DNA from: Blumeriella jaapii
Taxonomy: Eukaryota; Ascomycota; Leotiomycetes; Helotiales; Drepanopezizaceae
Direction: 5' to 3'
Assembly: GCA_009599575.1 (NCBI GenBank)
Contig: VWND01000004.1
Coordinates: 124,001-188,000 of the forward strand
DNA length: 64,000 nt
The notes below the pieces were generated by a model, which was given only the letters and a program-made list of their open reading frames with translations, was not told where the DNA came from and did no database searches. Positions 10,901 to 22,949 of the stretch are shown here, piece by piece; positions within the stretch are counted from its first letter, which is position 1; the number at the start of each line of letters is the position of its first letter. The translations under genes and the position numbers were made by a program.

Positions 10901-13900
10901 GGCGCGGTACCGCACGCTCGCTGACACGCCGCACGAGCTGCTGGGCCGACGGATGGCGGATGACAACGACCACGAGCTGCGATGGCGCAACGTGCTGCGT
11001 GTGTCCGAAATTCCATGGCTCGCGGGACACGAGGTGATGGGCGAGGTGTTGTTACCTGGCGCCGCGTACGTTTCTATCGCGGCTCAGGCGGCGCAGGATG
11101 TTGCCAGAGGCCGCCCTGTCGCCCGGCTCGCGGTGGAGAATGTTGAAATTCTTCGACCGGTGGTGATTCCAGATAATGCCGAGGGGGTCGAGGCCCTTTT
11201 CACGGTGCAGATACTCCCGGCCGAGAATCGTACGGCGGAAGCCCAGGTCGTGCGAGCCCGATTTGCCTATTACATTAGCTCGGACGAATCCACCGGCGCC
11301 ATGATGCATACCTGTAGAGGAATGTTGGTGATCGATCTCGGACCGGCCTCACCGTCGACTCCGGCCTACAAGTTCCCGAGCCGCGAGTCGATCGCGGATG
11401 GCGTTCATATCGATGGCGAGGCCATTTACGACATGTTCGACAAGATGAGGCTCGACTACAAGGGCCCCTTCGTCGCTCTCAAGAGTTGTCAACGGTCGCA
11501 TTGGCATGCGGCGACCACAGCCGTTTGGCCCGCCGAGGCGGATCTTGACGCCGAAGCCTTGTCGCTGGGTCCATGCAGGAGCTCGTATGTTCTGCACCCT
11601 GTGATCCTCGACGCGGCTTTCCAGAGCCTGTTCGTCGCCTATACCCATCCCACGACACATTTGCTGAAGAGAGCAATGCTCCAGAAGACGATTGGCCGCG
11701 TGCTCATCGATCCTCATGTGCCCGTGGTCACCCCCATGCAGCAACCTCTCCGACAACATGCTACATAGATGCGTGGATCAACGAGGCGACCGCGGACACC
11801 TTAGACGGCGAAGCAAGTCTGTATGTCCATGGTGACGCCGGGAGCCGTCCTTTTGCGCAGGTCGAGGGGCTGGGCAGCCAGGCGGGTGGCGTCCTGGACG
11901 CCTCACAGGACAGGGACATCTTCTGCCGGACGGCGCGCGGTCATGATATTTCCCTGATGGGGTTGACGCTGCCCGCCCGTCACCCCATGCACGACGAGCG
12001 TATGTTGCGGATCAACGAGGCCACGGAGCGTCTGGCGCTGTGGTACATGAGGCGCCTTCTTGACGACGTACAAGTGCCAGCACCGGTAGAAGGGGAGTTG
12101 GACCAGCTGCAACCGCACCACCGGCGGATGCTTGCGGCATTTGCGCATCACCTCGGCTTGGTTCGCCGTGGCCAGCATCCGACCGTTCGGACGGCGTGGC
12201 TGACCGACGCTCCGGAAGACATCGCCGCGTTGGACCGGGAGCACGGCGACACCGTCGAGTTCCGATTGATGCACGCCGTGGGCGGCGCTCTGGCTCGGAC
12301 GGTGCTGGGCGAGGCACACCTCTTACTCGCGGTCATGCGGGAAGACGACCTTCTCAACCGCTATTACATGCAGAACAGCACCTCCGTGGCCACTAACCGG
12401 GCAGTAGGCCAGCTCATGAAGCAGATCACCTTCAAGTTCCCACGGTGCAACATGCTCGAGCTCGGCGCCGGCACGGGCGGCACGACGTGGAGCGTTCTCA
12501 ATGCCGTCGACGATCTGTACGACTCGTACACCTTTACCGACGTATCACCCGCTTTCTTGCCAGCCGCCGCGGAGAAATTCGCCGCTTTTCCTCGCGTGGC
12601 GTACCGCAAGTTGGATATCGAGCAGGACATTGCAGGCCAGGGGTTTGCACCATATAGCTATGATGTTATCATCGCCTCGAATGTGCTGCACGTGACCCGC
12701 AGTCTCGACGAGGTGCTGGCCCGCACGCGCACTCTTCTTCGCCCGGGGGGTTATCTTGTTCTTCTCGAGACGACGGGCGCGCAAAGCATGGTCGACTTCA
12801 TCTTTGGTGGCTTGCCAGGCTGGTGGCTGAGCAAGGAGCCTTCACGTCAGCTCGGCCCATTGGTTTCGCCTCTCGAATGGCATCGCCTGCTCCAAGGCGC
12901 AGGCTTCTCGGGAGCTGATGCTGTCGTGCATGATAGTCCAGACGAGAGCCGCCATGTTACGTCGTGTATCGTGAGTCAGGCTGTTGATTCGGATATGTTG
13001 CGTCTCCGCAGCCCGCTCGATTTTGTGGCGCCAGATGACCTGCCCACCCCTCCCTCGTCGCCGCTGCTGCTTATTGGGGGCCAGCAACTTGGCACCATAC
13101 GCCTCGTAGACGCCGTCACGCGTCTGCTACCGGCTTCCTGGAGGACAAGGCTACGCGTGGTACCCAGCATAGACGCCCTTGACCTCGACGGTTACAGCAT
13201 CAGCAGAGCAGATGTCATATGCCTGCACGACATAGACAAGCCTCTTTTTGCAACCTTGCCCATGCCTGAGTCGCGATTGCAACGTCTCCAGCATCTTTTC
13301 ATGTCCGCCTCGAATTTGCTCTGGGTGACTGCAGCCGGCACCTCTGCCCCAGCTCGTGCTGGTATGATCCGCGGCATCACACGTGTGGTGCCCAAGGAAT
13401 TGCCGCACTTGAGCACCCAAGTTCTCGGGCTCGAGGCGGGCGCGAGTGCCGCTGTTGACGCCCGACGCTGTGTCGAGGCGCTTCTTCGCTTGCGCCATAT
13501 GGCCGATCTTCGAGAGGGAGGCGGGCAGAGTCCGCGACCACTGTGGTCTATCGAGCCCGAATGCGAGGTCTCGGTTACCGGGGAGGTCTGCATTGCCCGT
13601 GTAATGCCAGCCAGGGCGCTCAACGAGCGATTTGCCTCGCGCAGCCGACCTATCATCAAGATGACGAACCCACGCGATTTTGCTGTCCAGGCATTGTCGA
13701 ATGCGAACGGACGGATAGAGCTGCGGCGGTTTGTCGGCCATAGCCAGGGCGCCGTGCCAATGGAAATCAGTTACGCGTTGCACATCCCTTCTTCCGAGCT
13801 GCAACCGTCTGTTTACCTCGTCTGTGGACGTACCGAAGCTGGATGGTCCATGGCGCTAAGCTCGGCTAATGTCTCGAGATCGCTGTTCGATCGCGCGCAG

Positions 13901-16900
13901 CTGGCTCATGTAGATTCTTCACGTTGCACACCTCCGGTTATGAGGGCCATGACCGATGCACTTCTTCGATATGCCGCGATCCAAAGCCTGAAATCCCACG
14001 CCACAAAGGTTGAAACCGGCTCAGAATTCGTCGTATTACTGCTCAATCCAGCACAGCATCTAGCTGAAAAGCTAAAGGAAGAACTCAAGGCGGCAATCAA
14101 TGGAGTGAAGGTCTTTTGCGTTGCTTCAACGGCCACTGAAGAGACCTCCCCAAACTGGATCCTTATTCCCGCCGATGCATCTCGGCGTGCAGTCAAGCAG
14201 TATCTTCCGCACGGCATTGGATCTGTCATAGACTTCTCCGGAAACCTAGATCCTCCCGGAACCGGAGTTCAGGCGCACTTGAAGGCATGTTTGCCGCCTA
14301 GTTGTCAGAGACTTTCCTTCAACGGCGACTTACTGCAGCGAATCCTGCCCCACCAGCTTGAGTCCAAGTCCGAGAAGAACACATTTCAAGTCCTGTGCGA
14401 GTCTGCAATGGCTATGGAAGACGTTCGCGAAAGCAGAGCGCTTGAAGTCATAGAAGCCGCGGACTTAGCTGGCAAACACGCTCCAGCCCTGTCTGTTGAG
14501 TATTACATATGCGATTGGCGCAGCCAGAGCGCCTTGCCTCTGACTGTCCAACCACCCGAAGCCGACGTTGGTTTCCAAGGAATCCTCCGGCCAGACAGAA
14601 CGTATGTCATCATGGGTGGCTCAGGTGGCCTGGGAATATCACTGACCCGATGGATGATCCGCCAAGGTGCCCAGCATATCGTCGTCACTAGTCGTCGCGC
14701 TCAGCCCAATGTCAACATCCAGGATGAAGCCCGGCGCGCCGGCGCAGCAGTTCATTACCTTGCCGTCGACGTGACGCAGCGCGAGCAGGTTGACAATGCC
14801 GTGATGAAGGTCCGTGAGACGATGCCGCCTATCGCAGGTGTATGCAACCTCCCTATGGTCCTTCATGACTCCATGTTCCTCGACATGTCCGCGGACCAGC
14901 TTAACGAAACGCTGGCGGCCAAAGTCATAGGTACAGAAAATCTCGATGCCGTCTTCCACCAGGGCGCCGAGCCGCTCGACTTTTTTATAGTCGCATCATC
15001 TGCTGCCAGTGTCATTGGCAACATGGCGCAGGCCAATTACCACGCCGGCAACTTGTTTATGGACGCTGTTGTAGCCGGCCGTCGTGCAAAGGGATTGGCT
15101 GCGTCAGTGGTTCACATAGGCTGGGTCGCTGACACAGGGTATATCACCCGATTTGCCAAGGAGAAGCAGCTGGGCGACCATTTGCGGAGCACCCGGCTTA
15201 CACCACTTTCCGAGACGGACGTGCAAGATGCTTTTGCCATGGCCGTACGGGCAAGCCGCGTCAACTATGGCTCTGATGCAGCTTCGGACATCGAGCACGA
15301 CATCACCATGGGATTAGCACCCCCTACTGCACCCTTGCAGCCCGGCCATGTATCAAAGGCAATATGGACATCAGATCCTCGGCTCATGGCTTTGCATCCA
15401 TACAGCGTTTTGTCGTCTGATTCACAGCAGCAGCGTAACCAACATGGCGATGCGCGCTCCAAGGGCGTTAGCGTGCGCGAGCGTATCGTCGGCGCGGAGA
15501 CTGAGGATGAAGCCGTGAGTATCGCAGCGGCTGCCTTCGGCGCCAAGCTCGAGACGATACTGCAGCTTCCACCCGGGGCGGTGCACGAGAACAACGGTCT
15601 GGAGCGTCCCATCATTGACCTGGGCATTGACTCGTTGGTCGCGGTCGAGATCCGAACATGGTGTCTGAAGGAGCTCAACACGGAGGTGCCTATCCTCAAG
15701 ATCTTAGGAGGCGTGACGGTGTTGCAAGTCTCAGTCAACGCGGCCAACAAGGTTCTAGACGACCACAAAAAGTTGTCTCCAAAGCGGGCTACAACCGAAG
15801 AGTCTGATAACATGGGAAGGGCCAAGGAGATTGATAGTCAAGTCCCGACCGGAAGTGCAGACAGCAGCAGCGTTTCCGTCTACTCTCCGAGCGACTCTGG
15901 ATCCGAAATCAAGCCACCGACAACGCTCGTCTCCGAAACTGACGATGAGATCGAGGTCGAGAAGGACGTGGTACCTGATCCTGTTATCACTCGAGAGGCT
16001 CCCATGTCAGCGGCGCAGTCTCGCTTCTGGTTTGCTCACAGGCACATGGGCAGCCCGGCGGCTTGCAATAATGTCTTCCATTTCCGGGTGCGCGGCCGAA
16101 TTGATCCCATACGTCTCCGACACGCTCTCCGAGTTGTAGCTGACCACCACGAGTGTATCCGCACGTGTTACTACCCGCATCTCGAAGACGGACATCCTAT
16201 GCAGGGCATAGCGGCTCCCTCAGAATGGGCACTACGGCTCGCCCATACTGAGCATGCCCAGGAAGGTATTGAAAGCGCCTTGCGCCAGACGCTCACGGAT
16301 TTCAAGACGCACGCATGGGATCTCGAGCGCGGGCAGACCATGGCCGTCGCCCTGCTGAGTCTCAAAAATGAGACAACCCGGGATGAGAGTGCAAAGGAGT
16401 ATGGCTACCTTGTCCACGGATATCATCACATCACGCTCGATGGCTGGAGCGCGGCGCTCTTCTGGCGCGACGTTGACCGCGCTTACCGCTTGCAATCGCT
16501 CACCCCTCTTGGCCCAAGGCTTTCGTACGTCGACTACTCGCTGCAACAACTAGGCGAAGAATCGACGGGTGTGTTGGACGAGGATCTCGCATTCTGGCGG
16601 ACCGAATTTGCATCCTCCTTGCCTGACACTCTCCCTCTGCTTCCCATGGCCCTCGGGCCCGACCGATTGTCACTAGCACGACAGCACAAGAACTACCAGA
16701 GTCCTCACGACTTAAGTCGGGAGCTGAGCCCGTCGCAGCTCGAGGCTGTCAAGTCACTGAGCCAGCGACTTCGCATCAGTCCGTTTCACGTCTATCTCGC
16801 CTTACTGCAGGTCCTTTTGGCTCGTCTCGCCGGCATCGACGACGTTTGTGTTGGCGTGATAGACGCGAACCGCCGCGACGACCGCTTCGTTGAGACGCTT

Positions 16901-19900
16901 GGCTGCTTCGTCAACGTGTTACCCGTGCGTGCCACTTTACCGTCCAGCTCCAGTACAGAGAGAGCCTCATCCGGCTCCGACTTTGCAACAATCGCCCGCG
17001 CCGCATCTCGCAAATCCATGTCCGTATTCGCCCACGGCACAGTCCCCTTCGACCGCATCCTTGATGTTGCCGCTGCCCCTCGCGCTACTGAAGCGCATCC
17101 GCTCTGCCAGGCCGCTATCAACTACCGCACTTCTGGCGCTGGCATTTGGGACTTGCCACTCGGCGCCGAAAGCCGGTTGCACCTGTCTTGGGACAATGGC
17201 AAGGAGGCCGACAACCCGTACGATATCAGCCTGGGATTTTTCGAAACGCCTACAGGATGTCTTGCCCAGATATGGTGCTCTGCCGCGCTGTACGGCCCTG
17301 ATGCGTGCCATTCGATTCTGGACATGTACCTACGGCTATTGGAGAATGTTGCGTCCGACCCATCCGTATCTGTGCACGATCTGTCCTTGTACGACGGCGC
17401 GGATCCGCGGGTTCTTCGTGCTATTGAAGCCGGTCGTGGTCCCGAGACCCATTTCGATTGGTCCGATACTATGTCCGGAACCGGGTCAAAAGTTATTTCG
17501 CAATCTTTGTCCATTCGTGTTCGCGATACATGTCGCTTGTATCCCGACCAGACCGCCGTCACGGATGCAGGAGGCAGCGTTTCATATGCTCAATTGGCTT
17601 CCCGGACCACCCAGTTGGCAGAACGCCTTAAAGAAGCCAACATTAGCGCACGCCAGGTGGCCGTCTTATGTGAGCCGTCAGTCGATGGCATCGTCGCCAT
17701 GTTAGCTATTCTCGAGGCAGGCGGCGTTTATGTGCCTTTAGACGTCAGTCTGCCAGCTTTTCGCCACGCTGATATGCTACAGCTTTGCACCCCAGCGCTT
17801 GTTCTTTTTCATGCGCCGACGAAGCCTCGTGTGAAGGCATTGCTAGACGCAAGCGTTAGCAAAGATCAAATACGAGCCGTCCAGATGGATAGGGATTTTT
17901 CCCATGACAACACTCACTGCGACGACATCAACAATGACCAGGCACCCTTACAGTCTGGGTTAACTACCCCCTCCTTTCTCCTTTTCACGAGCGGCTCGAC
18001 AGGTACCCCAAACGGCGTCCTCCTAACCCAAGCCAACTTTGCCAACTCGATCGCGCTCCATACGCAGGACTTTGATATCAATCTTCGTGATTGCGTCTTA
18101 CAGCAGAGCTCCCTTGGTTTCGACATGTCCATTGTCCAGACCTTCTCTGCTCTCACAAACGGCGCCCGCCTCGTCATCGCTCCCAGCGATATTCGTCGTG
18201 ATCCGGTTGGCCTTGCGGCGCTAGTGCGCCACGAGGAAGTATCCATGACTATAGCTACGCCAACAGAGTATCTGGCGTGGATGCACGCCGCTTCTGATGA
18301 GTTGGCGCAGGCTGTGACTTGGCGTCTTGTCTTTTCGGGTGGTGAACCTGTGCCACTTCGGCTTACAGTTGAATTGCATCGTCTTGGGATTCCCGGTATG
18401 CGCCTTACAAACTGCTATGGACCAACCGAGATTACCGCCGCGGCCACTTTTCAGCATATTCCGCTCACTGGCGAAGTTCGAGAGAGCCAAGATACCTCGT
18501 GTGTTACCGCCTCTGATGGTAATTCTGCAATCTGGAGGCCATTTGTAGTTGGAAAAGCGATTACCAACTATTCAGTCTGCATCATCGACGTCTTCGGGTC
18601 TCCTCTACCCATCGGGCACATGGGCGAGATCTGCATTGGTGGTGCAGGAGTCGCTCTCGGATACTTCAACCGGCCGGAGCTCACTCGTACCCGATTCCTC
18701 ACAGGAATACCGGGGATGACCGGTACCGTATATCGCACGGGGGACAAGGGTCGCCTCTTGGCCAACGGCACGCTTCTGTGTCTTGGCCGCATAGACGGCG
18801 ATACGCAGATTAAGCTGCGAGGCCAGCGAATCGACCTGCAAGAAGTCGAAGCAGCGATCCTCTCCGCGGCTGGTGCACGTTCGCGTCTGTTGTTGTTTCT
18901 CAACGTCGCTTAGACGGTAGCGATGTTCTCATTGCCCACGCCTTTCTCGATTCACGGAGCAATGCTTCAGATAACATAGCCGCAGATGTCCTCGCACGTA
19001 TCAGACTGCCGCAGGCTTTTGTCCCTGTGGCCATCTACATCTTGGAGAAGATGCCTACAACACCGAATGGTAAGCTGGACCGCAAGGCTATTGCCCGTCT
19101 CTCCTTGCCAGAAAGCAACCCAGACCACGGTGCCGAGTGTGGTGGTAAAGGGATACCGGAAAAAACGGTGGAAAAATTGACCGTCCGCCAGGGTGAGCTC
19201 CGTCTGCTTTGGGAGCGAGTGCTCCCTGCTCTCGGCGACAAGCGCCTCGGGCCCTCATCTGACTTCTTCTTGTGCGGCGGCAACTCGCTTCTGCTTATGA
19301 AGCTCCAGCGGGCCATCAAGGAAACGACTGGCGTGGAAATCAGCACGAAGCGCATGTACGACGCCACGACATTGCGCGCTATGGCCCATGCCGTGTTTGA
19401 GGGTCCCGAAGCTAGAGCGGGCTTGGAGGACAACACCCTTATCGACTGGGATGCCGAGACAGCGGTGCCGGTATGGTTGCATGATCAGATTGAGCAAGTC
19501 GAAAGAAATCCTTCCTCTGCGGGCAAATCTGAGGGCGAGAGCGTCGAGGTGCTTCTTACAGGCGGAGCTTCTTTCCCGGGACGCCAGATCTTGACAGCTC
19601 TTGCACACCATCCTGCCGTCCGTAAAGTGCACTGCATCGCCATGCCCTCCGATCGTCACAATGCGCAGCTTCCGCGTCCTGATTCCCCTGCGGAGGTCGT
19701 GTACTACTCCGGCAGCATCCTGTCGCCGACTCTGGGCCTGACTGCAACGGAGCGAGACACCCTCACGCAGAAGGTCGATGTCATTATCCACACGGGCGCC
19801 CACGGTCACTGCCTCAACCGCTTCGCCACCCTCCGTCGTCCCAACGTCGAGTCCCTTCACGTCCTTGCATCCATAGCCCTCCGGCGCTCGATTCCCCTCC

Positions 19901-20574
19901 TCTTTCTTTCCAGCCCGCGCTGTCTGCTCTTGGCTGGCGATACGGCCATATGCCGGCCGCCAGCTTCGCTCCGGGAGTTCAAACCGCCGGTCGATGGGTC
20001 TGATGGCTACACGGCTAGCAAATGGACCGGCGAAGTGTTTTTGGAGAACCTGGCGGACCAAGTCCGCCAACGCGAAACCAGGACAGGACTCCAGATCGCC
20101 ATCCACCGCTCCTGCCCCCTTGTCAGCGACTCTAACTCGGACGCGATGAACAGTATCTTACGCTACTCTGTCGCCATGCGCTGCGTACCGCGTTTCCCAC
20201 ACACCGAGGGCTTCGTTGATTTTGCGCCGCTTGACGTCGTCGTCCCAGAGATAGTGAGCGCGGCTCTTGCACTGGCCCGCCCAACTGTTGGTGATGGCGA
20301 CAGCGCGAGCGCAGCATCGTCAACAGTCAGCTTCCGCCACCACTCAGGTGGCGTCAAAACGCCTTATGCTCAATTCCGAGCGCACATGGAGACTGTGTAC
20401 GGCGGAGAGTTTGAAGAGGTCGGGATCGAGGAGTGGTTGGTTCGCGCGGGACAGCGCGGGTTGGACCCGCTGATCACTGCTTATATCGAGGCTCTTCTCG
20501 AGAACGGACGGCCGCTGAAATCGGCATACCTTGGTGCCAAATGGGACGATGGAGAGGAAGAGGCCGAGAGGTGA
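7992..20574 (+). CDS. Hybrid highly reducing PKS-NRPS megasynthase (two frame changes)
   Basis: Builds a methylated polyketide, condenses it with an amino acid and releases it. I start at ATG 7992; the frame is open upstream to 7938 but only from a TTG. KS: Cys181 in DTACSSS, His320 in HGTGT, His373 in GHTEG. AT: GHSSGE with Ser672. DH: His1013 (HEVMGEVLLPG) and Asp1207. C-methyltransferase: ELGAGTGG near 12455. KR: GGSGGLG near 14615 and a Tyr codon at 15038. ACP: Ser codon at 15632 (LGIDSL). Acidic linker 15.8-16.0 kb. C domain: HHITLDGWS near 16425. A domain: TSGSTGTP near 17990, YGPTE near 18418, NGKLDRK near 19069. Carrier: GGNSL with a Ser codon at 19285. R domain: 19.55-20.57 kb with YTASK at 20008-20022. 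No active ER is seen. The frame shifts by one missing base between 11700 and 11768 and again between 18870 and 18913. With both resolved the protein is about 4,190 residues, normal for the family. The product class is inferred, not known. Confidence 0.92.
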
Positions 20575-21587
20575 AAAGAGTGAGATGGTGGGACGAGGAG
20601 TCGTTGTCCCTTGAGAATTGGGTGTTGATCGATTGAAGTGACGATTGAAGTGCGGGAAGGCAAAGAAAGCCAAGCCTCCGGCCAAATGTTATTCCGCTCG
20701 CGCTGCTTATCGCCATCGCGCTCAAGAAGAATTTCCGTATGTGTTTACCGTAGAGTACAGTAGATAGGCCTCTAATTGTATTATTTGTTTAATCATGTAT
20801 TTCTATTGCAGCTCCAACTTCTCCTTCAACTGTCGGCTACAGCTACTTCTCCTCCACGGTCCCCGCTCTTTGCGTTGTACATCGTCTAAGCATCTATAAC
20901 GATGCTCGGTCTCTTCCATGCGGATGTCATGTGGGCATTGTTCTTTCACCCCCAGTCTGGTGAGTTGAGGAATGGCCCACCATCATCCACAACACCATTA
21001 TCAAATGGATTTTCAACATAAGGGCCTATATAAGCAGGTCCACGCAACTGATCTGCTGGTTGAATGACGTTTAATTGTTATGTGATGTAACTGAATAGGT
21101 ACAGAAAGCCGCGGACGCGGCTCTTGCTTTGGAGTTTGTAGAAGAAGAAAGGAATCACTAGCCAGGGACAATGTAGGTAAAGATGAAATGTGTCAAACGG
21201 TCTCCCTCTTTTGAGCGCTTAATCACTGCGGTGTCCCAGAAAAGACTGGCAAAGATGATCTTTGGACGATCGTTGTCCCTATCTACACTCTTGTGACAGC
21301 CTGTCTCCGGCATAGACTACACGCACAACTACACATACAACTTTACATATAATTATACATACAACTACGCATACAACTATACATACAGCTATACATACAA
21401 CTATACATACAACTATACATACAACTATACATACAACTATACATACAACTGTATACACACTCGAATGGTTGAGCACCCACTTGGGCTATGTGTTAAGATT
21501 TGAGCGCTAGATCTCAATATAACCGATGCCCCTGGAATTGTGAAGCCTGATCTCGACCTATCTTCCCGACTTTCGTCTTGTCCTCCT
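20575..21587. other. 3'-3' intergenic region between PKS-NRPS and monooxygenase
   Basis: Shared 3' flank of two convergent genes. It contains a 12-bp tandem repeat (about 21323-21456) and otherwise no gene. Terminators and polyadenylation sites are expected here but cannot be fixed from sequence. Confidence 0.5.
21323..21456. repeat. 12-bp minisatellite, unit ACATACAACTAT
   Basis: About eleven imperfect copies of ACATACAACTAT run head to tail. Divergence is highest at the left edge. The array lies about 130 bp beyond the monooxygenase stop codon and gives spurious VCIVVCIVV-like frames when translated. Confidence 0.9.
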
Positions 21588-22949
21588 CTAAAATGGGTTC
21601 TTGCGAAACGCTTCTTCCGCCTCTTTATAAGCATCATACCCATACAACCATTGCTGAACTCTCGGACACGTCCACCGACTTGGGAAATCCGCCTTTACCT
21701 CCCCTCCCAACATGCTTAGCATCAACTTATCCCTAGCCTCCTGCTCTTCGCCATCCACCAGATGGAAGTCCCTCCTCTGCAAAAACGTTTCTTTCCTAAT
21801 GCCCTCTCCACGTTCCTTTCTCAGATCCTGATACATCTTCGCCGCCTTTACCAACTGCTCGGCCTTTTTGTCGTCCTCGCTCGCGTTGACTTGGCCAAGC
21901 AGATACCCAACAACAGCGCCATCCTCAAGCGACGAGTTGGCGCCCTGGGCCAGATACGGCAGCATGGGATGACACGAGTCCCCCAGCATCATGAATGTGC
22001 CCTCTTTGTTCGCCCACTCGGGCAACGTATCCAACCACATAAGCTTCCACTTCGCCACGCCCTTCACCTGATCCAGAAACTTCCGCAGAATCGGATCCCA
22101 CCCGACAAAGAGGCGCCTCATCTCCTCGACGTCGCCTTCGGCTTTACTCACCGCCGCGGGCAGGTTGTCCGGACACAGGAGAACGATGTTGTACACGTCC
22201 CCGCCGCGCATCGTGTAGGCGACGACGTGCGTCTCGGGCCCAACCCAGAAATTGACCGTTGCGTCGCGGATGAACTTCTGTAGCTCCGACGCGTCCGGAC
22301 CCGTGAGCTCGTCCGTGTTGATCACGATCCGGTAGGCCAAATCGCCCGTCAGCTTAGGCGGGCTCGGCGCGCCGAGGAATTGCGAGCGGGTGGCGGACCA
22401 GAGGCCGTCAGCGCACAGGATCACATCGCCGTCGATGACCTCGCCATCGTAAAGCTTGACTTCAACCAGCGCAAAGTCGACGGAGGTAACTTTTGCGTTA
22501 AGTCGAATTTCGATGCCGAGGTCGCCGCAGCGCTGGACCATGGCGCGCTGGAGGTCGACGCGGTGGAGGCCCCAGAAGGGGGCGTGGTACCTCTCAGTGA
22601 CTCGCGTCTGAAAGTCGTGCTCGCGGGCGAGCAGCTTGGAGCCATCATAGCGGTGGACCGAGAGCGTATTTGGGGAGGTGGCTTTGAGGGCAAGGGTGTC
22701 GTAAATGCCCCAGCGCTTGAAGTTGCGAGTACCGTTGGGCGTGAGCTGGAGGCCCGCCTGAAAGGATCATTAGAGAAACAGACATGAGAAGGGGGAGAGA
22801 TGGAGAGAACTTACGCCAACTTCAGCAAGCTCCTTGACTGATTCGAGAATAGTAATTGTATGGGTTGGGTTGGCGAGTTTGGTTGATATTGCGGCTGAGA
22901 GGCCGGCCAGGCCCGCGCCTATGATTATCAAGTGTATAGAGCCTGACAT
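21588..22949 (-). CDS. FAD-dependent monooxygenase (salicylate hydroxylase-like)
   Basis: Class A flavoprotein monooxygenase that would hydroxylate or epoxidise a substrate using FAD and NAD(P)H. Two exons on the minus strand: 22949-22815 and 22757-21588, separated by a 57-nt GT-AG intron; 434 residues. The N-terminal dinucleotide-binding motif is IIIGAGLAGLSAA (residues 8-20). The AEVGAGLQLTPN block spans the splice. The DG-type motif CADGLWSATR follows, and the FAD ribityl motif is MMLGDSCHPMLPYLAQGAN. There is no membrane anchor or signal peptide. It is tail to tail with the PKS-NRPS with only a 1-kb gap, which makes it the most likely tailoring enzyme of that pathway. The substrate cannot be read from sequence, and a catabolic salicylate-type role is the alternative. 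Confidence 0.9.

Noticed and set aside
18873..18913. 41-nt intron in the A domain
   Set aside because: It keeps frame but is very short and would remove ASVVVSQRRL, which fits the family; a missing base is the simpler reading.
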